64,000 nt of DNA from Ramlibacter aurantiacus. Lineage in GTDB: Bacteria > Pseudomonadota > Gammaproteobacteria > Burkholderiales > Burkholderiaceae_C. Within the stretch, counting starts at the first letter, position 1. Every line of letters starts with the position of its first letter. A model generated the notes under the pieces. The model saw nothing but the letters and a program-made list of their open reading frames with translations, was not told where the DNA came from and made no database searches. The stretch lies in assembly GCF_016722895.1 (NCBI RefSeq), contig NZ_JAEQNA010000002.1:336801-400800 (forward strand), given 5' to 3'. Below, piece by piece: positions 46,577 through 55,173 of this stretch. A program made the translations under genes and the position numbers.

Positions 46577-47695
46577 ATGCGCATTCTCACCACCCATGTC
46601 GGCAGCCTGCCCCGCGGCGACGAGCTGGCCCGGCTGCTCCTGGACAAGGACCACGGCAAGCCCGTCGACGACGCGCTGTTCGAGCAGGTCGTGCAGGCCG
46701 CCATCGACGACGCCGTGCGCAAGCAGGCCGAGGCCGGCGTGGACATCATGAGCGACGGCGAGCTCGGCAAGGTCGGCTACGCCACCTACATCACCGAGCG
46801 GCTCGAAGGCTTCGGCGGCCACGTCGATCGCACGCCCGCCAAGGACCTGGCCGACTTCCCCGAGCTGCGCAAGAAGCTCACCGCCATCATGGGCAGCCAG
46901 GAGTTCGTCCGCGCGGCCTGCGTGGGACCGGTCAAGCTGCGCACCATGGAGCCCTGCCATGCCGACATCCGCCGCTTCAAGACCGCCATGGAGCGCCACG
47001 GCAAGGGTGCCCGCGGCTTCATGAACGCGGCCTCGCCGGGCCTGGTGACGGCGTTCCAGCCGAACCAGCACTACCCCACGCACGAGGCCTACCTGGCCGC
47101 CCTGGTCGATGCCATGCGGCCCGAGTACGAGGCGATCGTGGCGGCCGGCTTCGACCTGCAGCTGGACTGCCCCGACCTGGCGATGGCCGCGCACACGGGC
47201 TTCCAGCACCTGAGCGAAGCCGAGTTCGTCGAGCGCAGCTGGCAGCACGTGGAGGCGCTGAACGAGGCGACCAAGAACATCCCGCGCGAGAAGCTGCGCA
47301 TGCACATCTGCTGGGGCAACTACGAGGGTCCGCACCACTGCGACATCGCGCTGGAGAAGGTACTCGACGTCGTCCTGGCGGCCCGCCCTTCGACCATCCT
47401 GTTCGAGGCCGCCAACCCGCGCCACGAGCACGAGTGGGAGGTCTGGAAGAACGCCCCGCTGCCCGAGGACAAGATCCTGGCGCCCGGCCTGATCGACAGC
47501 TGCTCCAACTACGTCGAGCACCCCGAGCTGATCCGCCAGCGCCTCGAACGCTTCGTATCGTTCCGAGGCGCCGAGCGCGTGGTCGCCAGCACCGACTGCG
47601 GCTTCGGCACTTTCGCCAACTACGGGAAGATCGACCCGGCCGTGACCTGGATGAAACTGGCCGCCCTGCGCCAGGGCGCCGACCGGGTGGAGTAG
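46577..47695 (+). CDS. Cobalamin-independent methionine synthase-like methyltransferase (MetE C-terminal family)
   Basis: 372 residues, equal to the catalytic C-terminal half of MetE only. Zinc ligands are H243-x-C245 (HICWGN) and C341 (STDCGFG). N-terminal LTTHVGSLPRGD is typical of the stand-alone family that includes epoxyalkane:CoM transferase-like and MetE-like proteins. Because the tetrahydrofolate-binding N-terminal half is missing, the methyl donor is uncertain. AGAGGA precedes the ATG at 46577. Confidence 0.9.
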   Translation: MRILTTHVGSLPRGDELARLLLDKDHGKPVDDALFEQVVQAAIDDAVRKQAEAGVDIMSDGELGKVGYATYITERLEGFGGHVDRTPAKDLADFPELRKKLTAIMGSQEFVRAACVGPVKLRTMEPCHADIRRFKTAMERHGKGARGFMNAASPGLVTAFQPNQHYPTHEAYLAALVDAMRPEYEAIVAAGFDLQLDCPDLAMAAHTGFQHLSEAEFVERSWQHVEALNEATKNIPREKLRMHICWGNYEGPHHCDIALEKVLDVVLAARPSTILFEAANPRHEHEWEVWKNAPLPEDKILAPGLIDSCSNYVEHPELIRQRLERFVSFRGAERVVASTDCGFGTFANYGKIDPAVTWMKLAALRQGADRVE

Positions 47696-47705
47696 GTCCC
47701 CCGAA

Positions 47706-47721
47706 GCGGCCGGACGGCCGC
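47706..47721. terminator. Possible hairpin between the MetE-like gene and mobR
   Basis: GCGGCC (47706-47711), GGAC loop, GGCCGC (47716-47721), followed by a C/G-rich tract. No T-run on either strand, so a rho-independent terminator is doubtful. The genes on either side converge. Confidence 0.3.
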
Positions 47722-47805
47722 CCCCAGGGGGGCGCCACCAGCGGCCCGGCGAAGCCGGTTCCGCGGTGGCCCGCGACCGGCCTGCCGCTGCGCGGCGGCC
47801 TGGGA

Positions 47806-48273
47806 CTACTCGTTCGTTGGCAGGTTGCTGAGGTCTTCGTTGGCCTCGAGCATCACCCGCATCAGCCTCATGAACTCCGTGCGCTCCGCGGGCGAGAGCG
47901 GCGCGACCAGGCGCTCCTGGGCGCTCAGCATGCGCGGCGTCACGGCGTGCAGCAGGTCCAGGCCTTGCCGCGTCGGGCGGATCTGCCGCGCCCTTCGGTC
48001 GTTCGGCGCGACCTGCCGCACCACCAGGCCGCGCGCTTCCAGCCGGTCGATCACGCCGGCGATGGTCGAGGTGTCGTAGGCGATCGTTTTCGCCAACGTC
48101 TTCTGGTCGATGCCCGGGTTTGCGCAGATGGTCTGCAGCGAGGAATACTGGACCGGCGTGAGGTTCAGGTCGCCGACTTCCTCGACGAACAAGGCCACGG
48201 CAAGCTGCTGCAGCCGACGGGCGTAGTGGCCGGGCAGCGAGTCGAGGTCCATGGGGTCGGGCGGCTGGCTCAT
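47806..48273 (-). CDS. mobR: MarR family regulator, probable MobR repressor of mobA
   Basis: 155 residues, one MarR winged helix (about 30-125; VQYSSLQTICANPGIDQKTLAKTIAYDTSTIAGVIDRLEARGLV, then DRRARQIRPTRQG). ATG at 48273 is chosen; MDLDSLPG at 48252 and an upstream start at 48339 are alternatives and none has a clear ribosome site. It is divergent from the 3-hydroxybenzoate 4-monooxygenase gene. In Comamonas testosteroni the MarR protein MobR represses mobA from this position and responds to 3-hydroxybenzoate. The name here rests on that context. Confidence 0.85.
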   Translation of the reverse strand: MSQPPDPMDLDSLPGHYARRLQQLAVALFVEEVGDLNLTPVQYSSLQTICANPGIDQKTLAKTIAYDTSTIAGVIDRLEARGLVVRQVAPNDRRARQIRPTRQGLDLLHAVTPRMLSAQERLVAPLSPAERTEFMRLMRVMLEANEDLSNLPTNE

Positions 48274-48314
48274 GCGTGTTTTCAGGGTTTTCCCGGATCG
48301 GTCGGGTCCGTATA

Positions 48315-48337
48315 GAACGTATGCTGACGATATGTTC
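48315..48337. promoter_or_regulatory. Candidate MobR operator
   Basis: Inverted repeat GAACGTAT (48315-48322) and ATATGTTC (48330-48337), 7 of 8 positions paired across a 7-base centre. AT-rich 23-base imperfect palindromes of this kind are typical MarR sites. It lies in the 191-base mobR-mobA intergenic region, upstream of CATAAT (48351-48356), a possible mobA -10. Confidence 0.6.
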
Positions 48338-48464
48338 ACTTACTATCAAGCATAATCCTCGCGCCGCGCGGGATCAAGGCCGCAAGTGACCATGCGCTGC
48401 GCGCTTCCTGGGCGCCGATCACCAAGCCGGCAGTGGCCGGCCCATCCAAGGCAAAGGTAGAGAC

Positions 48465-50390
48465 ATGCAATTCCATCTCAACGGTTTCAGGCCCGGCGAC
48501 CCGCATGTCGCCCCGGTGGCGACGCAGGCCGTGCCGCACACCGGCGCACTGCCGGCGCAGGTCGACGTGTTCATCGTCGGCGGCGGCCCGGCGGGCCTCA
48601 CGCTGGCGGCGCAGCTTGCCGCGTTCCCCGACATCCACACCTGCGTGGTCGAGCAGAAGGACGGCCCCATGGAACTGGGCCAGGCCGACGGGATCGCCTG
48701 CCGCACCATGGAGATGTTCGAGGCGTTCAACTTCAGCGAGCGCGTGCTCAAGGAAGCCTGCTGGATCAACGAGGTCACGTTCTGGAAGCCCGACGAGAAG
48801 CAGCCCGAGAACATCGTGCGCCACGGCCGGGTGCAGGACACCGAGGATGGCCTGTCCGAGTTCCCGCATGTGGTGCTGAACCAGGCGCGGGTGCATGACT
48901 TCTACCTCGATGTCATGCGCCACTCGCCCAGCCGGCTCGAGCCGCACTACTCGCGCCGCGTGCTCGAGGTGTCGGTCGATCGCACGGCCGACGACTACCC
49001 CGTCACCGTGCGCCTGGAGCGCACCGGCGAAGGCCACGCGGGCCAGGTGGAAACCGTGAAGGCGCGCTACGTGGTCGGCTGCGACGGCGCCCGCAGCAAC
49101 GTGCGCCGGTCCATCGGCCGTCAGCTGGTGGGCGACTCGGCCAACCAGGCCTGGGGCGTGATGGACGTGCTCGCGGTCACCGACTTTCCCGACATCCGCT
49201 ACAAGGTCGCCGTGCAATCGGCCAACGGCGGCAACCTGCTGGTCATTCCGCGCGAGGGCGGCTACCTGTTCCGCCTTTACGTGGAGATGGACAAGCTCGG
49301 CGAAGAAGAGCGCGTCACCAACCGCAACATCACCATCGAGCAGCTCATCGCCACCGCGCAGCGCATCCTGCACCCCTACAAGCTCGACGTGAAAGAGGTG
49401 CCCTGGTGGTCGGTCTACGAGATCGGGCAGCGAATCTGCGACAAGTACGACGACGTGCCCGATGGCCAGGTGGGCCGCGTGGACCCGCGTGTGTTCATCG
49501 CCGGCGACGCCTGCCACACCCATAGCCCCAAGGCCGGGCAGGGCATGAACTTCTCCATGCAGGACACCTTCAACCTGGGCTGGAAGCTGGCCGCGGTGCT
49601 GCGCGGCCAGTGCGATCCCGCGCTGCTGGACACGTATTCCGAGGAGCGCCAGCCGGCCGCGCAGCAGCTGATCGACTTCGACCGCGAGTGGGCCAAGATG
49701 TTCAGCGACAAGCCCAAGGCCGGCGCGGACGGGGAGGGCGGCGGTGTCGACCCCAAGGAATTCCAGCGCTACTTCGAGCAGCACGGCCGCTTCACCGCGG
49801 GCATGGGCACGCACTACCAGCCGTCGATCATCCGCGGCGAAGACACGCACCAGCCACTGGCCACCGGCTTCGTGATCGGCACGCGCTTCCATTCGGCGCC
49901 GGTGCTGCGCATCACCGACGCCAAGCCGATGCACCTGGGGCATGTGCACGGCGCCGACGGCCGCTGGCGGCTCTACGCCTTCGCCGGTGCCAAGGACCTG
50001 CACGACGAGCAGCGTGGCGTTCGGGCGCTGTGTCGCTTCCTGTCCGACTCGCCCGACTCGCCGCTCACCCGCTTCACGCGGCCGGGCCAGGACGTGGACT
50101 CGGTGTTCGACCTGCGGGCGATCTTCCAGGAAGGCCACCGCGAACTGTCCGTGGACGCCATGCCGGCGCTGCTGTTCCCGCGCAAGGGGCGGTACGGCCT
50201 GCGCGATTACGAGAAGGTGTTCAGCGCGCAATTGAAGAACGGCCCCGACGTCTTCGATCTGCGCGGCATCGACCGCGGCCGTGGCGCCCTGGTGGTCGTG
50301 CGTCCGGACCAGTACGTCGCGCACGTGCTGCCGCTCGATGCGCACCAGGAGCTGGCCCGCTTCTTCGCCGGCTTCATGCGGCCGAACTGA
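48465..50390 (+). CDS. mobA: 3-hydroxybenzoate 4-monooxygenase
   Basis: 641 residues. It hydroxylates 3-hydroxybenzoate to protocatechuate using FAD and NADPH. The N-terminus MQFHLNGFRPG..., the GGGPAG dinucleotide motif (39-44), QKDGPMELGQADGIACRTMEMFEAF, the second FAD motif GDACHTHSPKAGQGMNFSMQD (about 345-365), and the thioredoxin-like C-terminal domain closely match the Comamonas testosteroni MobA enzyme, as far as I can recall it. AAGG lies before the ATG. Protocatechuate ring-cleavage genes are not in the window. Confidence 0.94.
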   Translation: MQFHLNGFRPGDPHVAPVATQAVPHTGALPAQVDVFIVGGGPAGLTLAAQLAAFPDIHTCVVEQKDGPMELGQADGIACRTMEMFEAFNFSERVLKEACWINEVTFWKPDEKQPENIVRHGRVQDTEDGLSEFPHVVLNQARVHDFYLDVMRHSPSRLEPHYSRRVLEVSVDRTADDYPVTVRLERTGEGHAGQVETVKARYVVGCDGARSNVRRSIGRQLVGDSANQAWGVMDVLAVTDFPDIRYKVAVQSANGGNLLVIPREGGYLFRLYVEMDKLGEEERVTNRNITIEQLIATAQRILHPYKLDVKEVPWWSVYEIGQRICDKYDDVPDGQVGRVDPRVFIAGDACHTHSPKAGQGMNFSMQDTFNLGWKLAAVLRGQCDPALLDTYSEERQPAAQQLIDFDREWAKMFSDKPKAGADGEGGGVDPKEFQRYFEQHGRFTAGMGTHYQPSIIRGEDTHQPLATGFVIGTRFHSAPVLRITDAKPMHLGHVHGADGRWRLYAFAGAKDLHDEQRGVRALCRFLSDSPDSPLTRFTRPGQDVDSVFDLRAIFQEGHRELSVDAMPALLFPRKGRYGLRDYEKVFSAQLKNGPDVFDLRGIDRGRGALVVVRPDQYVAHVLPLDAHQELARFFAGFMRPN

Positions 50391-50515
50391 CCGGGAACCG
50401 CGCGGACGGTCCAGGTGGTCCTGTTCTCACATCACCTGCGCCGCCCCGACTACAGCTCGGGCAGCAGCCGCTGCCTAGCATCCGCCCCATCCAAACGAAT
50501 CACGGGAGTCTTGGG

Positions 50516-50770
50516 ATGGGCATCATCACCACCGTCATCATCGGCTTCATCGTCGGGCTGCTGGCCCGCGCGCTCAAGCCCGGCAACGACCGCATGGGCC
50601 TGATCATGACCACGCTGCTGGGCATCGCCGGCGCCTTCCTCGCGAGGTACATCGGCGTCGCGATGGGCTGGTACACCCAGGGCGAGCCGGCGGGCTGGAT
50701 CGCGTCCATCGTGGGTGCCATCGTGCTGCTGTTCCTCTACGGACTGGTGGCCGGCCGACGCCACCGCTGA
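50516..50770 (+). CDS. GlsB/YeaQ/YmgE family small stress-response membrane protein
   Basis: 84 residues with three membrane helices: IITTVIIGFIVGLLARAL, GLIMTTLLGIAGAFLARYIGVAMG and IASIVGAIVLLFLYGLVAG. This is the transglycosylase-associated (Tag) protein family, induced by stress in several bacteria, of unknown mechanism. The ATG at 50516 has GGGAG upstream. The gene follows mobA by 125 bases that contain nothing I can identify, and ends close to the convergent gloA. Confidence 0.9.
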   Translation: MGIITTVIIGFIVGLLARALKPGNDRMGLIMTTLLGIAGAFLARYIGVAMGWYTQGEPAGWIASIVGAIVLLFLYGLVAGRRHR

Positions 50771-50779
50771 GGCGGCGCT

Positions 50780-51328
50780 TCAGGTGCTGGCGCTGGCGGG
50801 CACGCGTCCCAGGCCCGTCAGCAGGTCGGCCTGGACGATTTCGATCCAGTAGCCGTCCGGGTCGCGGATGAAGGCCACGTCCTTCATCTTTCCCTGCTCG
50901 GGCCGCTTGACGAACGGCACCTCGTTCTCGTCGAACCAGCGCACCGCGGCAGCCAGGTCCGGCACCGAAAAGCAGATGTGGCCGAAGCCCTGGGGTTGCG
51001 CGTTCCCGTCGTGGTAGCGAAAGCCGGGGTCGTCTTCGGTGCCCCAGTTGTGGGTCAGCTCCAGGATGCCCTGCTGGCGAAAGGTCCAGGCCGTGCGCTC
51101 GCCGGTGTCGTCGGGCACGGCACTTTCATCGGCAAGGCGCGCCAGGAAGTACAGCGAGAACTTCATCTCGGGAAAGTCCAGCTTGCGCAGCACGCGCATG
51201 CCCAGCACGCGCGTGTAGAAGTCCAGGGCCACCCGGGGATCCTTCACGCGCAGCATGGTGTGGTTCAGGGTGAAGCCGCGCGTGGCCGCGGGCGCATCGT
51301 CCGCAACGCCTGGATGGTTTTCAGTCAT
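50780..51328 (-). CDS. gloA: Lactoylglutathione lyase (glyoxalase I)
   Basis: 182 residues. It isomerises the methylglyoxal-glutathione hemithioacetal to S-lactoylglutathione. Landmarks: LNHTMLRVKDPRVALDFYTRVLGM (metal His near 23), FRQQGILELTHNWGTEDD (metal Glu), GFGHICFSVPDL (His) and IRDPDGYWIEIVQ (Glu). The ELTHNWGTE form places it in the larger zinc/eukaryotic-like type rather than the 135-residue E. coli GloA type. ATG at 51328. Confidence 0.94.
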   Translation of the reverse strand: MTENHPGVADDAPAATRGFTLNHTMLRVKDPRVALDFYTRVLGMRVLRKLDFPEMKFSLYFLARLADESAVPDDTGERTAWTFRQQGILELTHNWGTEDDPGFRYHDGNAQPQGFGHICFSVPDLAAAVRWFDENEVPFVKRPEQGKMKDVAFIRDPDGYWIEIVQADLLTGLGRVPASAST

Positions 51329-51451
51329 GGGGTTCTCCGTCCGCGATGAATGCTCTCAGACGGGGAGGGTACGGGCGCACCGCGGCTTGCGGGGCCGGCT
51401 GAAAGCAGCCGTTACGCGCAAGCCCATCAGGGCCGCTGCTATCCTGCGCCC

Positions 51452-52105
51452 ATGTTCCTCAGCCACTTCGCCTTGGGCTTTGCCGCCAAGCCGCTGGCAC
51501 CGCGCGTGTCGCTGGGCACCCTGTTTCTCGCCACCCAGTTCGTGGACCTGCTCTGGCCGACGTTGCTGCTGCTCGGGCTGGAGTCGGTGCGCATCGCGCC
51601 TGCGGGGGCCACGATCCCGCTGGTGTTCGAGCACTATCCCATCTCCCATAGCCTGCTGGCAGTGATCGGATGGGCCGTGCTGCTGGGTGCGCTGCACTTC
51701 ACGGCTCGCCGCAGCGTTCGGGCCGCGGTGGTCGTTGCGGGCCTGGTGGTGAGCCATTGGCTGCTGGACCTGATCGTTCATGTGCCCGACCTGCCGCTGG
51801 CGCCTGGCGCTGCGCCGCCGGTGGGACTGGGCTTGTGGCAACTGCCGCTGGCAGCACTGGCGCTGGAGGGGGCCGTGTTCGCCGTCGGCGCGGCGCTGTA
51901 CCTGCGGTCCACGCAAGCCCGCGATGCGACCGGTCGTCTGGCCTTGTGGGGATTGCTGGCCTTGCTGGTCGTCATCCACCTGGTCAACCAGTTCGGTCCA
52001 CCGCCGCCGTCGGTCGATGCCGTGGCCTGGGTGGGGCAGGCTCAGTGGCTGCTGGTGGCCTGGGCGTACGCGGTCGATGCGCACCGGGTGGCCCGCGGGC
52101 GCTGA
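51452..52105 (+). CDS. YdjM-like membrane protein (metal-dependent hydrolase family, DUF457-like)
   Basis: 217 residues with about six hydrophobic helices. Conserved His-containing loops SHFALGFAAKP at the start, HYPISHSLLAV, and SHWLLDLIVHVPD suggest the LexA-regulated YdjM-type/DUF457 membrane hydrolase group. Substrate unknown. The ATG at 51452 puts the SH motif at residues 4-5. It is followed two bases later by the AraC gene, so they may share a transcript. Confidence 0.82.
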   Translation: MFLSHFALGFAAKPLAPRVSLGTLFLATQFVDLLWPTLLLLGLESVRIAPAGATIPLVFEHYPISHSLLAVIGWAVLLGALHFTARRSVRAAVVVAGLVVSHWLLDLIVHVPDLPLAPGAAPPVGLGLWQLPLAALALEGAVFAVGAALYLRSTQARDATGRLALWGLLALLVVIHLVNQFGPPPPSVDAVAWVGQAQWLLVAWAYAVDAHRVARGR

Positions 52106-52107
52106 AC

Positions 52108-52926
52108 ATGGCCGGCGCCAGTGCAGCCCCCGCGCGCTACCAGGGTGACTTCCTGGGATGGGACGGCGGCGCGCTGTTGATCGGCAGCGGCGCCGCGCCG
52201 ATCGAGCCGCACGCGCACTACGCCATCCAGCTCGTGGTGGGCGCGCCCGGCGGCTTGCGCGTGCAGTTCGGCCGCCACGCCGGATGGCAGGAGGTGGCCG
52301 GTGCGCTGGTGCCCTCGCGGGCGACCCACACCATCGACGTGAGCGCCTGCGAATGGACGGCCGTGGTCTTCATCGAGCCCGAGACCGCGCAGGGCCGGGC
52401 GCTGGCGGCACGCCTGCAGCGCAGCGCGGAGCCGTTGCCGGCCGAAACCGTCCGCCGCTTCGGCGAGAGTCTCGCGCGGGCGTGGCGCGTGGAACGAGAT
52501 GCCGACGCGGTTCGCGCGGTGTGCACCGGCTTCATCACCGAGCTGGCGCAGACCGCGCCGCGCGACGTGTCCGATCCGCGCGTGCTGCAGGCGATCGAGT
52601 TCCTGCGCACGCGGCTCGGCGGGCCCGTGTCGCTGGACGAGGTGGCGGCGCAGGTCCATCTCTCGCCCAGCCGCTTTCGCCACCTGTTCGTCGACCAGAC
52701 CGGCATGCCGCTGCGCACCTACCTGCTCTGGCGCCGGCTGCTGCAGGTCTGGGAAGAGGTCATGGACGGCGAGACGCTGGCCGGCGCCGCGCACGCGGCG
52801 GGGTTCGCGGATTCGGCGCACCTGTCGCGCACCGCACGCACCATGTTCGGGTTGCCGCCGTCGGCCATGCAGATGAGCGGGCCATTGAAGGCCAGCCGGC
52901 GGGCGGGACGCCCTCACCGCGGCTGA
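52108..52926 (+). CDS. AraC family transcriptional regulator
   Basis: 272 residues. An N-terminal cupin-like ligand domain (about 15-120, with PHAHYAIQLVVG) precedes two helix-turn-helix motifs at the C-terminus (about 165-260: VSLDEVAAQVHLSPSRFRHLFVDQTGMPLRTYLLWRRL ... AGAAHAAGFADSAHLSRTARTMFG). It starts two bases after the YdjM-like stop. Its last 13 bases overlap the convergent peroxidase gene. Target unknown. Confidence 0.91.
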   Translation: MAGASAAPARYQGDFLGWDGGALLIGSGAAPIEPHAHYAIQLVVGAPGGLRVQFGRHAGWQEVAGALVPSRATHTIDVSACEWTAVVFIEPETAQGRALAARLQRSAEPLPAETVRRFGESLARAWRVERDADAVRAVCTGFITELAQTAPRDVSDPRVLQAIEFLRTRLGGPVSLDEVAAQVHLSPSRFRHLFVDQTGMPLRTYLLWRRLLQVWEEVMDGETLAGAAHAAGFADSAHLSRTARTMFGLPPSAMQMSGPLKASRRAGRPHRG

Positions 52927-54191
52927 TCCACCGGACCGGTCAGCGTCCGCAGGAAGGCCGCCACTTCCTGGATCTCCACGGCCGACAGTCGGATCGCCTG
53001 CCGATGCGGATGCCGCTCGCCCGGCCGCGCGAGCTCGCTGTGGCCGACCGCCGCCCCGGGCGCTTTCACATAGTGCGAGACCACCTCCTGCAGGCTGGCG
53101 AACTGGCCGGCGTGCATGTAGGGCGCCCGCTCGGCCACGTTGCGCAGTCCGGGCGTGCGGAAGGCGCCCAGCTGCGCCGGGTCGTCCACCGGGACGAAAC
53201 GCAGCTCGCCGCAGGCCGCGGGTGCGGCGTCGCTGTAGCGGCCCAGGCAGTTGAACTCGTCGCGCAACAGCCGGTGCACGCCATCGGCCCGGCCCCGGTC
53301 CGGGGTATCCGGCCGCAGCGGCGGCACGCCGGTGTTGTGGAAGGACTGGTCCGTGAGCAGCGGCCCGTTGTGGCAGGTGACGCACTGGGCCTTGCCCAGG
53401 AACAGCCGCAGGCCGCGCACCTCCTGCGGCGACAGTTCCTGCTGGCCGCGGCCGTCGCCGTCCAGGGTGGCACGCACGTACCGGTCGAAGCGTGCTTCGC
53501 CCCAGCGCACCTGCCGCTGGTAGGCGGCCAGGGCCTTGCCCATGTGGGCGAAGACCCGGTTCACGGCCTCGCGGGTGGGCTCGGGCAGGGCCTCCCAGGC
53601 CGCCCGTTCGGCCGCGTCGCCCAGCGGCGAGGCATGCGGCGGAAGCGACTCCAGCACCGGCATGGGGCCGAATGCGCCGGCGTACTCGTTCGCGTAGTGC
53701 GCCTTGAGCACTTGCACCAGCCGCACCCGGTTGTCGCCGTGCTCGGCCGGGTCCTCCAGCGGCCCGAGCGCCTGTGACCAGAGGCTGTCCTTGCGGCCGT
53801 CCCAGAACAGGAAGGGCGCCTGCGCCGCGCCCATCACCGGCATGGTGCGGCGCTTGCCGGTGCCCAGGCCCTCGGCCACGGCCAGGCCGTCCTGGAACTG
53901 GCGGTCGGCCGCATGGCAGCTGGCGCAGGACACGCGGCCGTTGCGGCTCAGGCGCGTGTCGTTGAAGAGGGAGCGGCCCAGGGCCGCCGCTTCGGCGCGC
54001 TGCTCGTAGGCGTTGGATGGGTCGGGCCGGGGCGGGCCGGCCGATTGCAGTTGCATCCCGGCCAGCACCTCGGCCTCGGCGGCCGACCAGCGATCACGCA
54101 GGGGTTCCTGGCCCGCTGCCCCCGAGAGCGCGCCCAAGGCGGCGGCCGAGGCGACCGCCAGGGCGGCCAGCCCGCGGAGCGCGCGGCTCAC
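52914..54191 (-). CDS. Cytochrome c peroxidase/MauG family diheme protein
   Basis: 425 residues with signal peptide (about 1-29) and two c-type heme motifs: C89-A-S-C92-H93 and C270-V-T-C273-H274. The sequence between fits the bacterial CcpA/MauG group (FDDTRLS-like, LFNDTRLSRNGRVSCASCH; PYMHAGQFASLQEVVSHY). It would reduce peroxide or oxidise a protein partner in the periplasm. The GTG at 54191 overlaps the stop of the upstream YtkA-like gene (GTGA), so the two are coupled. It overlaps the AraC gene end by 13 bases. Confidence 0.9.
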   Translation of the reverse strand: MSRALRGLAALAVASAAALGALSGAAGQEPLRDRWSAAEAEVLAGMQLQSAGPPRPDPSNAYEQRAEAAALGRSLFNDTRLSRNGRVSCASCHAADRQFQDGLAVAEGLGTGKRRTMPVMGAAQAPFLFWDGRKDSLWSQALGPLEDPAEHGDNRVRLVQVLKAHYANEYAGAFGPMPVLESLPPHASPLGDAAERAAWEALPEPTREAVNRVFAHMGKALAAYQRQVRWGEARFDRYVRATLDGDGRGQQELSPQEVRGLRLFLGKAQCVTCHNGPLLTDQSFHNTGVPPLRPDTPDRGRADGVHRLLRDEFNCLGRYSDAAPAACGELRFVPVDDPAQLGAFRTPGLRNVAERAPYMHAGQFASLQEVVSHYVKAPGAAVGHSELARPGERHPHRQAIRLSAVEIQEVAAFLRTLTGPVDQPR

Positions 54192-54622
54192 GGCCGCCCT
54201 CCGGTGGCCACCACGGTGTTGAAGGTGACCTGGTCGGAGCCGGGTGCCGCGTCGACGGCGAGCTTGATCTCCCACCAGCCGGGCATGTTGAACTTCATGC
54301 CTTCGATCAGGTAGGTGCCGGGCTCGAGTTCGCGGGTGACGCGCGGCTGCGTCGGCAGCCCGTGCCCGTGCTGCGGCATGCCGCCGTCCACCCGGAACCG
54401 CGCCTGGGGCACGGGGTGTCCGTCGGCCGCGGCCAGCTTCACGGTCCAGGCATGGAGTTGGTTGATGGCGGGCGGCTTGCCCGGAGCCTGGAGCGCGACG
54501 CGATAGGTGCCGGCGGCACTGGCCTTGTCCAGGGAGAGGTCGAGGTTGGCGGGCGGTGTGCCGCAGGCGGCGATGAGCGCGCTGGTGGCGAGGGTGGCGA
54601 GGGGGGAAAGCACTCGGGTCAT
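54188..54622 (-). CDS. YtkA/FixH-like lipoprotein
   Basis: 144 residues. Lipoprotein signal with the lipobox LIAAC (Cys20) means export and lipid anchoring. The rest is an immunoglobulin-like beta domain with QLHAWTVKLAAADGHPVPQARFRVDGGMPQHGHGLPTQPRV, matching the YtkA family (FixH-related), where the HGHG/His-Met cluster could hold copper. A strong AAGGAGA site precedes the ATG at 54622. Coupled to the peroxidase gene by GTGA and preceded by DUF3703. Confidence 0.85.
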   Translation of the reverse strand: MTRVLSPLATLATSALIAACGTPPANLDLSLDKASAAGTYRVALQAPGKPPAINQLHAWTVKLAAADGHPVPQARFRVDGGMPQHGHGLPTQPRVTRELEPGTYLIEGMKFNMPGWWEIKLAVDAAPGSDQVTFNTVVATGGRP

Positions 54623-54638
54623 GCCGGTCTCCTTCGGC

Positions 54639-54998
54639 TCAGCGGCGGGCCGCGTCGATCAGCCGGCCCAGCTCGGGGTCCACGGGCAAGGGGCGCAAGG
54701 CGCTCACGCCGGCACCGCCGGTGTTGCCCGTCGGCAGCAGGCCCACGGGCGTGAACACCAGGGCCGCGATCGAGCGCCAGGCCTGGGCCCAGGCTTCGGC
54801 AGGCCGGCGTTGCCTCCAGGCAAGCCCGAGCATGCGCAGGTGCACGCGCAGGTGAAGGCCCGTGGCGGCCTGTCCCAGCACGTGCGCGCGCTCCAGGTGG
54901 CGGAACGCGGTGCCGGGTTCGCCGCGGGCTTCTGCAGCGGTGGCGGCATCGAGCTCGGCCTGCACATGCGGCCGGATGCGACGAGAGAAGGAAGACAT
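54639..54998 (-). CDS. DUF3703 family protein
   Basis: 119 residues, helical with no signal peptide. The family landmark LRVHLRMLGLAWRQRR and a LLPTGNTGGAGVSALRPLPVDPEL tail identify DUF3703. Function is unknown. The ATG at 54998 has GAGG seven bases away. It is the first gene of the minus-strand unit DUF3703-YtkA-peroxidase, with 16 bases to the next start, and the 40-base palindrome lies 60 bases upstream. Confidence 0.83.
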   Translation of the reverse strand: MSSFSRRIRPHVQAELDAATAAEARGEPGTAFRHLERAHVLGQAATGLHLRVHLRMLGLAWRQRRPAEAWAQAWRSIAALVFTPVGLLPTGNTGGAGVSALRPLPVDPELGRLIDAARR

Positions 54999-55057
54999 GT
55001 GGAACCTCGAATCGGTGAAGGGAGGCTGCCGATTCTTCGTTTGCGCGGGCACGCCGG

Positions 55058-55097
55058 CTTGAATGAAAGGGCTGCGCGCGCAGCCCTTTCATTCAAG
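55058..55097. repeat. Perfect 40-base palindrome, no loop
   Basis: CTTGAATGAAAGGGCTGCGC (55058-55077) is followed without spacer by its exact complement (55078-55097). It lies between the divergent DUF3703 unit and the histidine phosphatase gene. Sequences of the form AAAGGGCTGC...GCAGCCCTTT act as terminators elsewhere in the Burkholderiales, but a terminator between divergent starts is not expected. Confidence 0.92.
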
Positions 55098-55173
55098 GAC
55101 GGGAAGCGGCCGGATCCGGGTCGCTTGGGGCATGCTTTGGCGCTGGCGATCGACTCGCCCAAGGAGAACGTTC

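Noticed and set aside
47706-47721. Strong intrinsic terminator between the MetE-like gene and mobR
   Set aside because: The hairpin is GC-rich but has no T-run on either strand; it is kept only as a low-confidence hairpin.
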